Below, one piece after another: positions 27,464-36,447 of a DNA stretch of 64,000 nucleotides. The notes under the pieces are model-generated. The model made no database searches. It was given only the letters and a program-made list of their open reading frames with translations, and was not told where the DNA came from. The stretch lies in assembly GCF_037031285.1 (NCBI RefSeq), contig NZ_JAYEZO010000001.1, positions 1,054,001 to 1,118,000 of the forward strand, read 5' to 3'. Source of the DNA: Halobellus sp. LT62. GTDB taxonomy: Archaea; Halobacteriota; Halobacteria; Halobacteriales; Haloferacaceae. The translations under genes were made by a program, and so were the position numbers. Numbering within the stretch: the stretch's first letter is position 1; every line of letters begins with the position of its first letter.

Positions 27464-27595
27464 CTATACCGGTGAAGGTGGAATAAATACTCTTGATGCT
27501 CAGGTCGTGTCCTACCCTAACAAGACGTAAGTAGTTGCTATTTATGCGTAAAAGGCTACTCGTCCTTTTCAGGTAACAACGAGTCCGAGATGTGT

Positions 27596-27636
27596 TTAAC
27601 CAACGAACCTATGGGATTGGGCGTTTCGTTGGTTAA
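27596..27636. repeat. fixed-geometry dyad, copy 1 (TTAACCAAC-N23-GTTGGTTAA)
   Basis: Arms at 27596-27604 and 27628-27636; the pairing extends outward as TTAACCAACGAA / TTCGTTGGTTAA. It lies 17-57 bases before the start of the small gene at 27653, so it may overlap that gene's promoter. Identical arms with the identical 23-base spacer occur at 31788 and 55483. Confidence 0.75.
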
Positions 27637-27652
27637 CACGAGGCGACCACAG

Positions 27653-27976
27653 ATGTCCTACGAACCCCCAACCCCACCGGCGAACCTCCCAACGGAGATC
27701 GTCAACACGCTCAACGATTCGACCCCGGAGCAGCTCCGAGATATTGCTACATACGCCGAAGCGCTAGTCGAGCACAAGGACCGTGAGGCCCGTCTCGAGG
27801 AGTCGGCAGACCAAGAAGAAGTGGAGGAGCGACCAGACGACCTCCCGGACGACGTCCCTGCCAAAGCGACGATCACGATCAAGGAGATCAACGACAATCG
27901 CTACTACTACTGGCAGTGGCGGGACGGGAATCGCGTCAAGTCAAAGTACAAATCGCCAGTGAACCCAGCCGAATAG
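27653..27976 (+). CDS. small conserved haloarchaeal protein (DUF6788-like)
   Basis: 107 residues from the ATG at 27653. N-terminal half: NLPTEIVNTLNDSTPEQLRD, an acidic helical segment. C-terminal half: ATITIKEINDNRYYYWQWRD then GNRVKSKYKSPVNP, an aromatic-rich beta segment that I recognise from small plasmid- and transposon-associated haloarchaeal proteins. The longer frame from 27590 would read through the dyad upstream and is unlikely. Function unknown; the dyad at 27596-27636 may regulate it. Confidence 0.75.
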   Translation: MSYEPPTPPANLPTEIVNTLNDSTPEQLRDIATYAEALVEHKDREARLEESADQEEVEERPDDLPDDVPAKATITIKEINDNRYYYWQWRDGNRVKSKYKSPVNPAE

Positions 27977-28047
27977 ACGAAATGGCATCCCAGCCGGATA
28001 GCCAGCCGGTCGAAGGGCACCCCGCCTGCGAAGTGAAACAGGGAGTG

Positions 28048-28458
28048 TTAGCGCTCGGGGCGCGGGGCAGTCTCATACCGTTTGATGTCGTCGGTTTTCT
28101 CCACCCGGTCGTAGATCGCTCGGAGTGTATTCTGCGCGCGAAGGAGCTTGTGCTCTGCGAGGAACTGCCGACCGTCCTCGCTGATCCCGTAGAACTTGTA
28201 CGGCAGGTCGTTCCGCCGCCGGTCCTCCGGCAGGAGTATTTCCTCGACGATGCCGACGTCGACAAGCTGTTGGAGGTGCTGACGAATCGTCGTCTGGCTC
28301 TTGCTTGGATTGACGTAGTCGAGTTCCTTCAGCGTCGGTAGTTCCGACGGATGCCCGAGGATGTCCTGGAGGAGTGCAAATCGCGTCTCCTGGGTAACGA
28401 CGTTCAGCCGCTCTCGGACGGAACCCAGATCGCTTGGCGGATGATCGGATGTACTCAT
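28048..28458 (-). CDS. winged-helix transcriptional regulator
   Basis: 136 residues from the ATG at 28458. It begins with an acidic N-terminus, then a winged-helix domain around VTQETRFALLQDILGHPSE and PSKSQTTIRQHLQQLVDVG, followed by the wing EEILLPEDRRRNDLPYKFYG and a helical tail SEDGRQFLAEHKLLRAQNTL. This MarR/ArsR-like arrangement is common in haloarchaea. It is transcribed divergently from the unknown gene at 28580, with the orc1 origin next to it, so it may regulate that gene or plasmid maintenance; this is inference. Confidence 0.82.
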   Translation of the reverse strand: MSTSDHPPSDLGSVRERLNVVTQETRFALLQDILGHPSELPTLKELDYVNPSKSQTTIRQHLQQLVDVGIVEEILLPEDRRRNDLPYKFYGISEDGRQFLAEHKLLRAQNTLRAIYDRVEKTDDIKRYETAPRPER

Positions 28459-28579
28459 TACTTCTTTATTTGAATAGTGCGTGCAAAAGCGTTTCGCCCA
28501 GATACGAATCGGTATGGAACGATACGGTCGCCGAAGCGTTCGCGACATTAAAGCAGATTACGGGAGAAGCCCCGCTCGA

Positions 28580-29170
28580 ATGAGTGACGAGCCGGTCACT
28601 GTCGACGAACTCGCCGAGAAAGCGGATGAGTATCTTCACGAGGGCTCACTCACGCCGGAAGAGTACGAAGCGCTCAAACAGAGTGTGGCGGAGTTCACGC
28701 CGATATTCTCAGCAGGGAATTCGTATTTCGTTCTCGGTAGCTACGGGCATCCCGAGATTCGGCGGCTCCAGCTTGTGAAAGATCGTCTCAACCGGAAGCC
28801 CGATGCGTATGCGTTCCTGATGGTCGACATTCGGAGTGAGTGGATGAATACCTATCTCAAATTTCGGCTGCTCGCCGATTACACGGACCTCATTGTGGGT
28901 GTCGCCGAACACGCCCAGGGCGGCTTCCTCGTCGAACAAGGGTACTTCACTGCCCTCGAAGAGTACTTCACGAAGACGTATGTCTTCAAACGCAAGTATG
29001 ACTCGTTGGATGCGGACGCCATCGATACGAGCATCGATATCGACAACCCGTATAGCGGAATGCAGACTGCGATCTTCGATATGCTCGACGATGCTGGGCG
29101 TCTCTATCAGTGGACATCTGGGGATGACCTCGTCGATTGTGCCGAGGCTCTTGTGAGTAGACAGAAGTAA
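28580..29170 (+). CDS. origin-adjacent protein of unknown function
   Basis: 196 residues from the ATG at 28580, with TTAAAG about 30 bases before it. In-frame alternative starts lie at 28514 and 28481. A short N-terminal helical part (VTVDELAEKADEYLHEG) precedes a globular alpha/beta region with SYFVLGSYGHPEIRRLQLVK and YAFLMVDIRSEWMN, then a helical end. I do not recognise a characterised family. The position between a regulator gene and the ORB cluster of an orc1 gene is typical for origin-associated genes of haloarchaeal replicons. Confidence 0.75.
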   Translation: MSDEPVTVDELAEKADEYLHEGSLTPEEYEALKQSVAEFTPIFSAGNSYFVLGSYGHPEIRRLQLVKDRLNRKPDAYAFLMVDIRSEWMNTYLKFRLLADYTDLIVGVAEHAQGGFLVEQGYFTALEEYFTKTYVFKRKYDSLDADAIDTSIDIDNPYSGMQTAIFDMLDDAGRLYQWTSGDDLVDCAEALVSRQK

Positions 29171-29201
29171 TGGGGATCAAAGCACTCTACCTGTTGTTTT
29201 T

Positions 29202-29550
29202 CACTTCGATGGAGGGGTGTATCTCTATTCGGAGCGAACACATCGATAACGGTGTGTTCCGTTGGAGTAGCGGTTCAAACACATCGATAGAGGTGTGAAA
29301 TCCGCATGTATCCACAGAGTATCTGTCGAAACAATTTGGGTATGGCACTACGCTCTTAAGAACAAAAACAAAGGTGGGGTATTCAACTCTCCAAGCCGTT
29401 TTAGCGCCTCTACTAGCGGAATACACTTCGATAGAGGTGTGTGGTGTAAGCTGGCGTGCACCCATCCTTTGAATCACAAGTCAGGGAGTAGAGCGCCCCT
29501 ATCGGAGTGTATGTGGATCTCTCTCGAATACACATCGATAGAGGGGAGGG
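29202..29550 (+). repeat. ORB-like origin repeats, downstream cluster (5 copies)
   Basis: Five copies of a sequence near ACACATCGATAGAGGTGTG, all in the same orientation, at about 29202-29220, 29236-29259, 29276-29297, 29422-29442 and 29528-29550. These are typical Orc1/Cdc6 recognition boxes. They lie between the unknown gene and the 3' end of orc1. Confidence 0.85.
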
Positions 29551-29585
29551 AACAGTGAGTCCACCAGCAAAGAATGTAGGACTGG

Positions 29586-31046
29586 TCAGGTCTCGTTTCG
29601 GAGTTGTGCTCTTACGACCGACGTCACTTCGTCGTCGGAGACCATCTTGAGACGGGAATCCTCACGTAGCGTGTCCAAAATGGTCTCCGGGCGTTCCCCG
29701 AACTGGAACTCGAGGAACATTCCCGAGCTTGGCCCGTGGCTCCGGCGCTCAAAGTCGACCAACGAGTACGTCGTCAGCTCCTTCATCTTGTTTACGTACG
29801 ACTCCTGTTGGTACTGGTCTGCATCGATCGAGTCGGTCAGGTACTGATACACCCGATACCCGGTCGTGCTTCGGGCAGTGCCATCCTTCGTTTCGGCAGC
29901 AACGGCCGCCGTCGCGTACAAGCAGAGTTTCTTTTGTGTGCTAATCCCACGGACAACTTCGAGGACCCGATTCTTTTCGACTTTATCTTGGGCCTGTCGG
30001 ACGTGTTCTTCACGAACACGGTCGTCGCCCTCTCGTTCAGCGAGTTCCCCGGCGACACGCATCAAGTCGATCGCTTTCCGGGCATCGCCGTGCGTCTGTG
30101 CGGCGAACGCTGCTGCCAGCGGGATGACGTCGTCCGCAACGACACCATCGTGGAAGGCATCTTGGCGACGGCGGAGGATCGACTGGAGTTGGTTCGCATC
30201 GTAGTCGTCGAAATGGACGTCTTCAGGCGTGAACGAGCTTAATGCACGACTGCCGACAGACTCCATCATCTTTGTGTCGTTCGAAATTGCAACCACTGAG
30301 AGATACGCAGTCAGGTCGTCGGCGGCACCGGCTCGCGAGAGTTGGTAGAGCAACCGAGAGAACGCAGGCTCCTGTTTGTCCCGGCGGCCAACGAGCATAT
30401 CCAGTTCATCGAGGACGAAGACGACGGAATCGAAGTTCTCGTTGACGATGCGGTAGAGTTCATCCCACTTCTCTTTCGTTGCCACGCCGTGTTTCGGAAC
30501 TTCGACCGCGACGCCGGCCTCGTTTGCGGCTTGCTGTGCGAGTTCATAGACCGCGACGCCGAGCGTGTCGAGATCCTGGCAGTTGACTTCGATCGTGCCG
30601 AACTGAATATCCCGTGAGTCACAGATGCGACTGATGTTTTTGCAGACGGCTTTCGTGATAAGCGACTTCCCCGTTCCGGAGGGACCGTACAGGAACAGGT
30701 TTGGGGGGCGGTTGTCGCCGAGTGCAACGCGTAGCATCTTCGTGACTTCTTGAAGTTGTTCGTCGCGCCCGACGATTCGGTCCTCTGCAACGATGTAGTT
30801 TGGATCGAGGAGTGACCGATCACGGATGAGCCCCTCCTGTTCGTCGAACTCGAGGAGCATCTCCTCGATGGATTGTGACTCCGTCGTTTGGTCAGGTTCG
30901 ACGGGTTGACGAGATGACGATTGGCCTGTCGATTGCGAGGACAAATCAGTGTCTGAGGAATCAGATACGAGATTCGCGTCCGTCGGGGCCTCATTTTCCG
31001 ATGGTTCCGAGTCTGTCTTGGAGCCATCAGAATCGTGAGTCCTCAT
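29586..31046 (-). CDS. orc1: Orc1/Cdc6 replication initiator
   Basis: 486 residues from the ATG at 31046 (a second ATG at 31058 would add four). The frame stays open to 31322, but its extra N-terminus is a translation of an ORB repeat (HIDRGV) and is rejected. An acidic Ser/Thr-rich N-terminal tail of about 75 residues precedes the AAA+ domain. Walker A is FLYGPSGTGKSLITKAVC and Walker B VVFVLDELDMLVG. Then come the sensor region and lid (HGDARKAIDLMRVAGELAER) and a C-terminal winged helix for DNA binding. It binds the ORB repeats on both sides and starts replication of this replicon. Confidence 0.95.
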   Translation of the reverse strand: MRTHDSDGSKTDSEPSENEAPTDANLVSDSSDTDLSSQSTGQSSSRQPVEPDQTTESQSIEEMLLEFDEQEGLIRDRSLLDPNYIVAEDRIVGRDEQLQEVTKMLRVALGDNRPPNLFLYGPSGTGKSLITKAVCKNISRICDSRDIQFGTIEVNCQDLDTLGVAVYELAQQAANEAGVAVEVPKHGVATKEKWDELYRIVNENFDSVVFVLDELDMLVGRRDKQEPAFSRLLYQLSRAGAADDLTAYLSVVAISNDTKMMESVGSRALSSFTPEDVHFDDYDANQLQSILRRRQDAFHDGVVADDVIPLAAAFAAQTHGDARKAIDLMRVAGELAEREGDDRVREEHVRQAQDKVEKNRVLEVVRGISTQKKLCLYATAAVAAETKDGTARSTTGYRVYQYLTDSIDADQYQQESYVNKMKELTTYSLVDFERRSHGPSSGMFLEFQFGERPETILDTLREDSRLKMVSDDEVTSVVRAQLRNET

Positions 31047-31083
31047 AGTGACGACCATACAACTAGGGGACAAAAAGGTTTCC

Positions 31084-31732
31084 CCACCCCTATCGAAGTG
31101 TGTCTTATTGTTAGAGGTGTTCAAGTTTTGTTTTTCAGCAGTAGCAGGATATATTGAGCTCGATTTTCTGAAACGGGCAACGAAGTGTTCATCAGAGAGC
31201 GGGTGTGGCAAGAGACACACCCCTCTATCGATGTGTTCGCCGGATACTCGTGGGGGGTTGCTCTCGGACTGTAGCAGGTACTTGATCGAGGTAAGATACA
31301 CGCATCTTAGCCGATAACACAATAGTTGAGAGTATACGTAGTACAGCTAGTCTATAGTTTAATTCGGGATCTTTCCTTCTTCTTCTTCTTTCTTTATATA
31401 CACGAACACACACACACACACCTCTATCGATGTGTTCGATGTGTTCATTCGATTTCCGTTATGCCTCAACAGCGGGCCATACTCTTCGATGTGTAATCGG
31501 TCCCTCTCACGCCAAAATCACTATTTCGTACCGTTTTTCGCGAATCGTTCCTGATCCCTCCGTTTGAGTCCCCCCTTACGTGTTTTTTCACGAGGTCCCC
31601 GTTTCTTCTGAACACATCGATAGAGGGGTGTCTGTTCGTTCAAGATACCTGACGTCCCCTTTGTACTCGATGCACTTCGTGCCTAAATGGGTTGGACTAC
31701 ACAAAGCTGAACACATCGATAGAGGTGTGTCT
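31084..31732. repeat. replication origin: upstream ORB-like cluster (5 copies) with AT-rich segment
   Basis: Copies at about 31084-31103, 31213-31239 and 31417-31437 read in reverse; copies at 31610-31633 and 31709-31732 read forward (GAACACATCGATAGAGGGGTGTCT type, 24 bases with flanks). Between the second and third copy lies an AT-rich and then pyrimidine-rich stretch (31330-31400), a candidate unwinding region. No gene lies in 31047-31859. With orc1 adjacent this is almost certainly an origin. Confidence 0.82.
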
Positions 31733-31787
31733 CTGTCCCCGGTCGGGGACTACTGTACTTCGGTTTCGGTGATTCGCTCTTCTGGAC

Positions 31788-31828
31788 TTAACCAACTGTT
31801 TTTCCTTCCTACCATTCTTGTTGGTTAA
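31788..31828. repeat. fixed-geometry dyad, copy 2 (TTAACCAAC-N23-GTTGGTTAA)
   Basis: Arms at 31788-31796 and 31820-31828 with a 23-base pyrimidine-rich spacer. It closes the origin region just after the last ORB copy and before the PolB fragment. Same arms and spacer as at 27596 and 55483. Confidence 0.75.
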
Positions 31829-31859
31829 TTTATCACAAATGAGCGCTCATACGCTGCAA

Positions 31860-32435
31860 CTAGGAGAGTCTGCCCGCTGTACGGTTCATTACTCCGGTCG
31901 GAGTGGTGTCATCCCACGACCGACCGGCTCGGAACTCCCTACCCGTTGGTGTACCGACGCACTTCGTGATTGCCGTCGCGAGCGTCTCGGGTTCCTCGCA
32001 GTCATCGTCGTCGACTTTGGGATCCCGTGTCACCCAGATGGAGTCGACGATGCCGTGGACGACGCGCCAGCCGCCGGCTTCCAGCCGCTGTTTCGCCGTC
32101 AGCAGAATCTCGCGAGCGAACGCGTTGATCGTCTCGTGACACTCGATTCTCCCATACTTGCTATTCGCAACGCCCTGATAGCCGAAGCAGGCGACGAGGA
32201 TCCACTTCAGCGCGCCCGACCGTCCCTCGAGCTCCGCCAGACGGTCCTCGTCGGGGTCATCCCGTTCCTTCTCGCGACGGATGGCCGCCTTGATCTCGTC
32301 GCGTGCGTCGATGATCGGTTGTAGCACGTCGACGAGGTAGCCCTGGTCGTCGCAGATCGAGTATCCGAGGCCGGGGACGTCGTCGCGGTCGCTGTGGCAG
32401 CTACACCGGATGACGTCCGGCGAGACGTTCCCCAC
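31860..32435 (-). pseudogene. family-B DNA polymerase (PolB2-like) fragment
   Basis: About 190 residues covering part of the polymerase palm: CHSDRDDVPGLGYSICDDQG, LKWILVACFGYQGVANSKYG, RIECHETINAFAREIL and HGIVDSIWVTRD. The last is motif C, normally containing DTDS; here the first Asp position is not Asp, as in PolB2-type proteins. The exonuclease, motif A and motif B/thumb context is missing. After ATAITKCVG the sequence no longer resembles the family. The 5' end overlaps the protease gene by 35 bases. It is a remnant of a larger gene, left beside the origin. Confidence 0.75.
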
Positions 32436-33246
32436 CGTAGAGGATCACCAAGAGAACGGCAATAAATACGAGTGGAAGGGCCCCTGAAACTTCGGCGAGC
32501 AGGTTCAGCCACGGGTCAGGAACACCATTCGGGATGAGCGCTTCCGGGTCAGCTGGATGGAAGATTCCCATCGCATTAACGCCAGCATGGAACACCGCGA
32601 CGGCGAGCACGCTGCCGCCGGTGCTGTTGTACATCCACGTCCAGAGAATCGAGCCCGCAAGGATGGAGACTATCCAGAGGAGTTGCTGGGAGAGCGGCCA
32701 GCCGCCGTGGGTGGTCGTCGCGTTCAGGAACAACGGGAGATGCCAAGCAGCCCACGTGACGCCCACGATGACACTTGAGGTCAGCGCGCTGTAGGAGTCC
32801 TGCAGGATAGGGAGCATGAAGCCACGCCAGCCGAGATCCTCCTGGCCGCCACCCCACACGGTTCCCCACACCATCGCGAACAGGTAGATGAAGGGCGATT
32901 CGAATTCGGTGAGGTCGATTGGGCCGCCAGCTAAGACGAACAGCAAGACGCCCAATGAGAGAATAATCAAGGGGAGGCCGAACGCGAGCGCCCACCATTT
33001 CGCACCGATCCGCCACTTGAACATCTGGCCGACCCACTTACGGAGGCTTCCACCGGAAGCCCAGATGACCACCGTCGCGCCGATCGGCGGACCGAATCCG
33101 CCGAAGCCGATCAGGATCGAGTGCGTCCAGGTGGCTTCCATCCCGGAATACGCGAGCGTCCCCTGGATCGTCCACGTGAACGCATAGGCGATTACAACGA
33201 AGCTTAGGAGGCGATGTTGGTTGACCCACGAGCGGATACTGGCCAT
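32401..33246 (-). CDS. CPBP-family intramembrane metalloprotease
   Basis: 281 residues from the ATG at 33246 (an upstream ATG at 33306 is less likely). About eight membrane helices. The Abi/CPBP motif 1 reads GGGQEDLGWRGFMLP, where the usual EE pair is QED; motif 2 is WAAWHLPLFL and motif 3 AVFHAGVNAMG. These residues would bind zinc or form the active site of a type II CAAX-protease-like enzyme. Substrates are unknown. The last residues overlap the PolB remnant, so the natural C-terminus may have been replaced by readthrough into it. Confidence 0.85.
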   Translation of the reverse strand: MASIRSWVNQHRLLSFVVIAYAFTWTIQGTLAYSGMEATWTHSILIGFGGFGPPIGATVVIWASGGSLRKWVGQMFKWRIGAKWWALAFGLPLIILSLGVLLFVLAGGPIDLTEFESPFIYLFAMVWGTVWGGGQEDLGWRGFMLPILQDSYSALTSSVIVGVTWAAWHLPLFLNATTTHGGWPLSQQLLWIVSILAGSILWTWMYNSTGGSVLAVAVFHAGVNAMGIFHPADPEALIPNGVPDPWLNLLAEVSGALPLVFIAVLLVILYGGERLAGRHPV

Positions 33247-33340
33247 ACCTCCGATTGGGGCACACATCATAATTAACGGTACTCCTAGGTACCGAGTTTT
33301 CGGCACTACACTCTTCTCAACACCTCCCGAACTCTATCGT

Positions 33341-33769
33341 ATGCCTGACAACGTTCTCGTCGCCTTGGACGGCTCCCCGCTTGCCGAGCGTGCACTCATG
33401 TACGCACTCGAGACCTTTCCGAACGCCACGATCACCACAATTTACGTCATCAACCCGATCGACTCGGTAATCGATGTAGAGGCCGGTGGCTTGCCAGTCG
33501 CAGAGGACTGGTACGATACCGCCCAGGAGCGGGCGACCGAGATTCACACGACTGCGACGGATCTTGCGGCGGACCACGATATTGTGCTCGCTACAGTTAC
33601 TGAAGTCGGGAAACCAGCGCGTGAGATTCTCGACTACGCTGCCGACAACGGCATCGACCAGATCGTTATGGGGAGCCACGGTCGGTCAGGCCTAGACCGG
33701 ACGTTCCTCGGGAGTGTCGCCGAGACAGTCACTCGCCGAGCACAGATCCCGGTAACCATCATTGGATGA
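33341..33769 (+). CDS. universal stress protein (UspA family)
   Basis: 142 residues from the ATG at 33341, the normal single-domain length. The start NVLVALDGSPLAERAL and the C-terminal ATP-binding loop MGSHGRSGLDRTFLGSVAE are those of the ATP-binding Usp subgroup. It probably modulates a stress response. Divergent from the protease gene. It sits 33 bases before the metal ATPase gene in the same orientation and may be cotranscribed with it. Confidence 0.92.
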   Translation: MPDNVLVALDGSPLAERALMYALETFPNATITTIYVINPIDSVIDVEAGGLPVAEDWYDTAQERATEIHTTATDLAADHDIVLATVTEVGKPAREILDYAADNGIDQIVMGSHGRSGLDRTFLGSVAETVTRRAQIPVTIIG

Positions 33770-33802
33770 AATCCTCGACTCGTGTGCCGAGATCAGGATC
33801 GG

Positions 33803-36043
33803 ATGAATGCTCGTGGGCCCACCTCAAACGTGAAATCAAACCAACCCATAGGTACCGAGAACGTGGCTGTTACTGAATCACCACCTCTCTCGACGTGTAC
33901 GATCCACATTGAACGACGAGGTGGTCGTGGCGACGCGGGAGCACGGGCGCTCGAACGACATCTTAGGCGTCTCTCCGGCGTCCACGATGTCGACGTCTCG
34001 TTTCGAACAGGGGACGCCCGGATCACCTACGACGGGAGCGTCACCTCGGAAGAAACGATTCGAGACGCTGTCCGCGACCGCCACGTGTCGATTCAGGACG
34101 AATCTGAGACAGCAACGGATGACGTGAGTACCCGCTCGGAACTCAGGCAGGAGGCCGTGTTCGTCGGTCTGACCCTCCTCGGGATGGCGGTCGGCCTAGT
34201 GACGGGATGGCTCGAGGGACCACAGATTCTCATATGGGCCGGGTACGGCGTCGCATACGTCTTCGGTGGCTGGTACGGGCTCAAAGGCGCGGTCGAGACC
34301 CTCCGGCACCGTGCGGTCGACATCGACCTGTTGATGATCGTCGCAGCGGTCGGCGCCCTCTCGATTGGCGCCCCGTTCGAGGGCGCGATGCTGCTGTTCC
34401 TGTTCTCACTATCGAACACGCTCCAGCACTACGCGATTGGCCGCTCGCGACGGGCGATCATGTCTCTCGTCGAGATGCGACCGGACGAGGCACAGGTCCT
34501 CCGCGACGGTGAGGAGGTCACTGTGCCCATCGACGAGGTCGCCGTGGGTGACGTGTTCGTCGTCCGTCCCGGCGACAGGATTCCGCTCGACGGCGTCGTC
34601 GCGTCGGGCGAGGGAACGGTCGATCAGGCGTCGCTCACTGGCGAATCAGTGCCCGTGCCGAAAGAGCCCGGCGACGAAGTGTTCGGCGGGACGATCAACG
34701 AGAGTGGCAGCTTGGAGATTGAGGTCACACGGCAGGCTCACGAGTCGGCGATCAGCCGGCTCATCCACATGGTCGAGCGTGCTCAGAGCGAGAAGGCGCC
34801 GACACAGCGGCTCATCGACCGCCTTGAGCAGCCGTACGTCCTCGGTGTGTTCGGGCTCACAATTGCGGCGATCGCCATCCCGCTCGCGCTCGGAAGCGAG
34901 TTCACTAGCACGTTCTACCGCGCGATGACCCTGATGGTCGCCGCCTCGCCGTGTGCGGTCATCATCTCCACGCCGGCGGCGGTGCTGTCGGCTATTGCCT
35001 CCGGTGGGAGGCAGGGCGTTCTGTTCAAGGGTGGCGAACACGTCGAGGCGGCTGCGAACATCGACGCGGTCGCGTTCGACAAGACGGGCACACTCACGCG
35101 GGGCGAGACACAGCTGACGGACGTGTTCGTCCGGGACGGCCTCGCGAACGAGTCGCTGACTGCCGACGAGCTGCTCTCGCTCGCGGCCGCCGTCCAGGCT
35201 CGCTCGGAGCACCACCTCGCCCGTGCGACCGTCTCAGAAGCCGAAGACCGCGCCCTCGACGTCCCCGACGCACGTCGGTTTCAGTCGGCGGCCGGGAAAG
35301 GCGTGCGCGCCGATGTCGACGACGTCGTTATCCACATCGGGAATCGGAGTTATGTCAAGACGGTTCTCGAAGATGCTTCGATCAAGGGACTCGAACCGGG
35401 CCTCGACAGGCTTCGGACCCTGGAGGCGGAGGGGAAGACGAGTGTCGTCGTCGTCCGTGAACACGGCGACGACGTCACGGTGCTGGGCTGGCTGGCGTTC
35501 ACCGACACGGTTCGCCCGGGGGCTGCAGAGATGATCGAGGACGTCCGGTCACTCGGCGTGGAGCATATCGTCATGCTGACCGGCGACAACGAACGCGTCG
35601 CCCAGCAGATCGCGGACGAAGTCGGTATCGACGAGGTGCAAGCGGAACTGCTGCCGGAAGAGAAGGTGGCGACCATCGAGGATCTGGTTGAGCGATACGA
35701 GAACGTGGCGATGGTGGGTGACGGCGTGAACGACGCCCCGGCACTGGCGACGGCGACGCTCGGGATCGCCATGGGTGGCGCCGGGACCGACGTTGCCCTA
35801 GAGACGGCTGACGTCGTGTTGATGGGCGACGACATCGGGAAGATTCCCTACGTGCTCGGACTCGGTCGCAGGACGCGCCGGACGCTGACAGTCAACCTCG
35901 CAATCGCCTTCGGTGCAATCGCGTTGATGGTTGGCACGATTCTGTTACGCGGTATCCCCTTACCGCTGGCCGTGGTCGGCCACGAGGGATCGACGGTCCT
36001 CGTGTCCCTGAACGGGCTTCGATTACTCGGTTTCCGCAAATAA
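33803..36043 (+). CDS. P1B-type metal-transporting ATPase (P1B-4-like)
   Basis: 746 residues from the ATG at 33803 (a GTG at 33782 also possible). The N-terminal about 70-residue domain has the shape of a heavy-metal-associated domain (TCTIHIERRGGRGDAG), but the CxxC pair is absent. Then come membrane helices, actuator loop LTGESVPVPKEPGDEV, ion motif SPC in MVAASPCAVIISTPAA (about residue 382), phosphorylation site DKTGTLT and hinge [10 protein letters not shown]. The last helix has GHEGSTVLVSLNGLRLL. SPC plus HEG(S/G)T marks the P1B-4 group that exports Co, Zn or Fe. The HP motif of the N-domain reads SEHHLARA. Confidence 0.9.
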   Translation: MNARGPTSNVKSNQPIGTENVAVTESPPLSTCTIHIERRGGRGDAGARALERHLRRLSGVHDVDVSFRTGDARITYDGSVTSEETIRDAVRDRHVSIQDESETATDDVSTRSELRQEAVFVGLTLLGMAVGLVTGWLEGPQILIWAGYGVAYVFGGWYGLKGAVETLRHRAVDIDLLMIVAAVGALSIGAPFEGAMLLFLFSLSNTLQHYAIGRSRRAIMSLVEMRPDEAQVLRDGEEVTVPIDEVAVGDVFVVRPGDRIPLDGVVASGEGTVDQASLTGESVPVPKEPGDEVFGGTINESGSLEIEVTRQAHESAISRLIHMVERAQSEKAPTQRLIDRLEQPYVLGVFGLTIAAIAIPLALGSEFTSTFYRAMTLMVAASPCAVIISTPAAVLSAIASGGRQGVLFKGGEHVEAAANIDAVAFDKTGTLTRGETQLTDVFVRDGLANESLTADELLSLAAAVQARSEHHLARATVSEAEDRALDVPDARRFQSAAGKGVRADVDDVVIHIGNRSYVKTVLEDASIKGLEPGLDRLRTLEAEGKTSVVVVREHGDDVTVLGWLAFTDTVRPGAAEMIEDVRSLGVEHIVMLTGDNERVAQQIADEVGIDEVQAELLPEEKVATIEDLVERYENVAMVGDGVNDAPALATATLGIAMGGAGTDVALETADVVLMGDDIGKIPYVLGLGRRTRRTLTVNLAIAFGAIALMVGTILLRGIPLPLAVVGHEGSTVLVSLNGLRLLGFRK

Positions 36044-36081
36044 TCGGTCGCTGAAGGCGACGAATGGACCGATAGCGCCAA

Positions 36082-36303
36082 TCAGCAACAACTAGTGTCG
36101 TCGGGAGTCCACTCGCACGCATTCCCGGTAGTGAGGTCGTTCTCGTCGATATATGCGGACAGACAGGCGTAGTTACAGAAATACGTGGGTGAGCCACACT
36201 CGTCATCGCAATCGCGGACGCAGATTGGATCGTGGTCGAAGATCCTGGATCCACAGTACGCATATGTCTCGTCTGTTTCGGGTGTTGAGACAGTCGTCGA
36301 CAT
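36082..36303 (-). CDS. small Cys-rich putative metal-binding protein
   Basis: 73 residues from the ATG at 36303. Eight cysteines in a TRASH/MYM-like arrangement: YCGSRIFDHDPICVRDC, DECGSPTYFCNYACLSAY and a C-terminal CEWTPDDTSCC. Such domains bind metal ions in sensors and chaperones. It converges on the metal ATPase gene with 38 bases between stops, and the whole neighbourhood is metal handling, so a metal chaperone or sensor role is plausible. No characterised homologue is recognised. Confidence 0.7.
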   Translation of the reverse strand: MSTTVSTPETDETYAYCGSRIFDHDPICVRDCDDECGSPTYFCNYACLSAYIDENDLTTGNACEWTPDDTSCC

Positions 36304-36447
36304 ACTCGTGTTGAGGAGCTGCCCACAGAAAACGTTTCTTCGGGCTGTGATCAGTGAAGGAGTCTCGATCACCCTCTCCTCCTCGAATTAGCAGTCTTCC
36401 CACCACTTTTTCGAACAGCGTTGAAAACAGTCACCTGTTACAAATCC

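Noticed and set aside
31047-31322. N-terminal extension of the Orc1 frame
   Set aside because: Its translation covers an ORB repeat (HIDRGV) and shows no protein-like conservation; ATGs at 31046 and 31058 with an acidic tail are the natural starts.
31404-31420. CA-dinucleotide run as a microsatellite of interest
   Set aside because: It merges into an ORB box and is short; no independent meaning can be supported.
29202-31732. Repeat cluster as a CRISPR array
   Set aside because: Spacing is irregular, copies occur in both orientations and the boxes contain the Orc1 recognition pattern; no cas genes are nearby.
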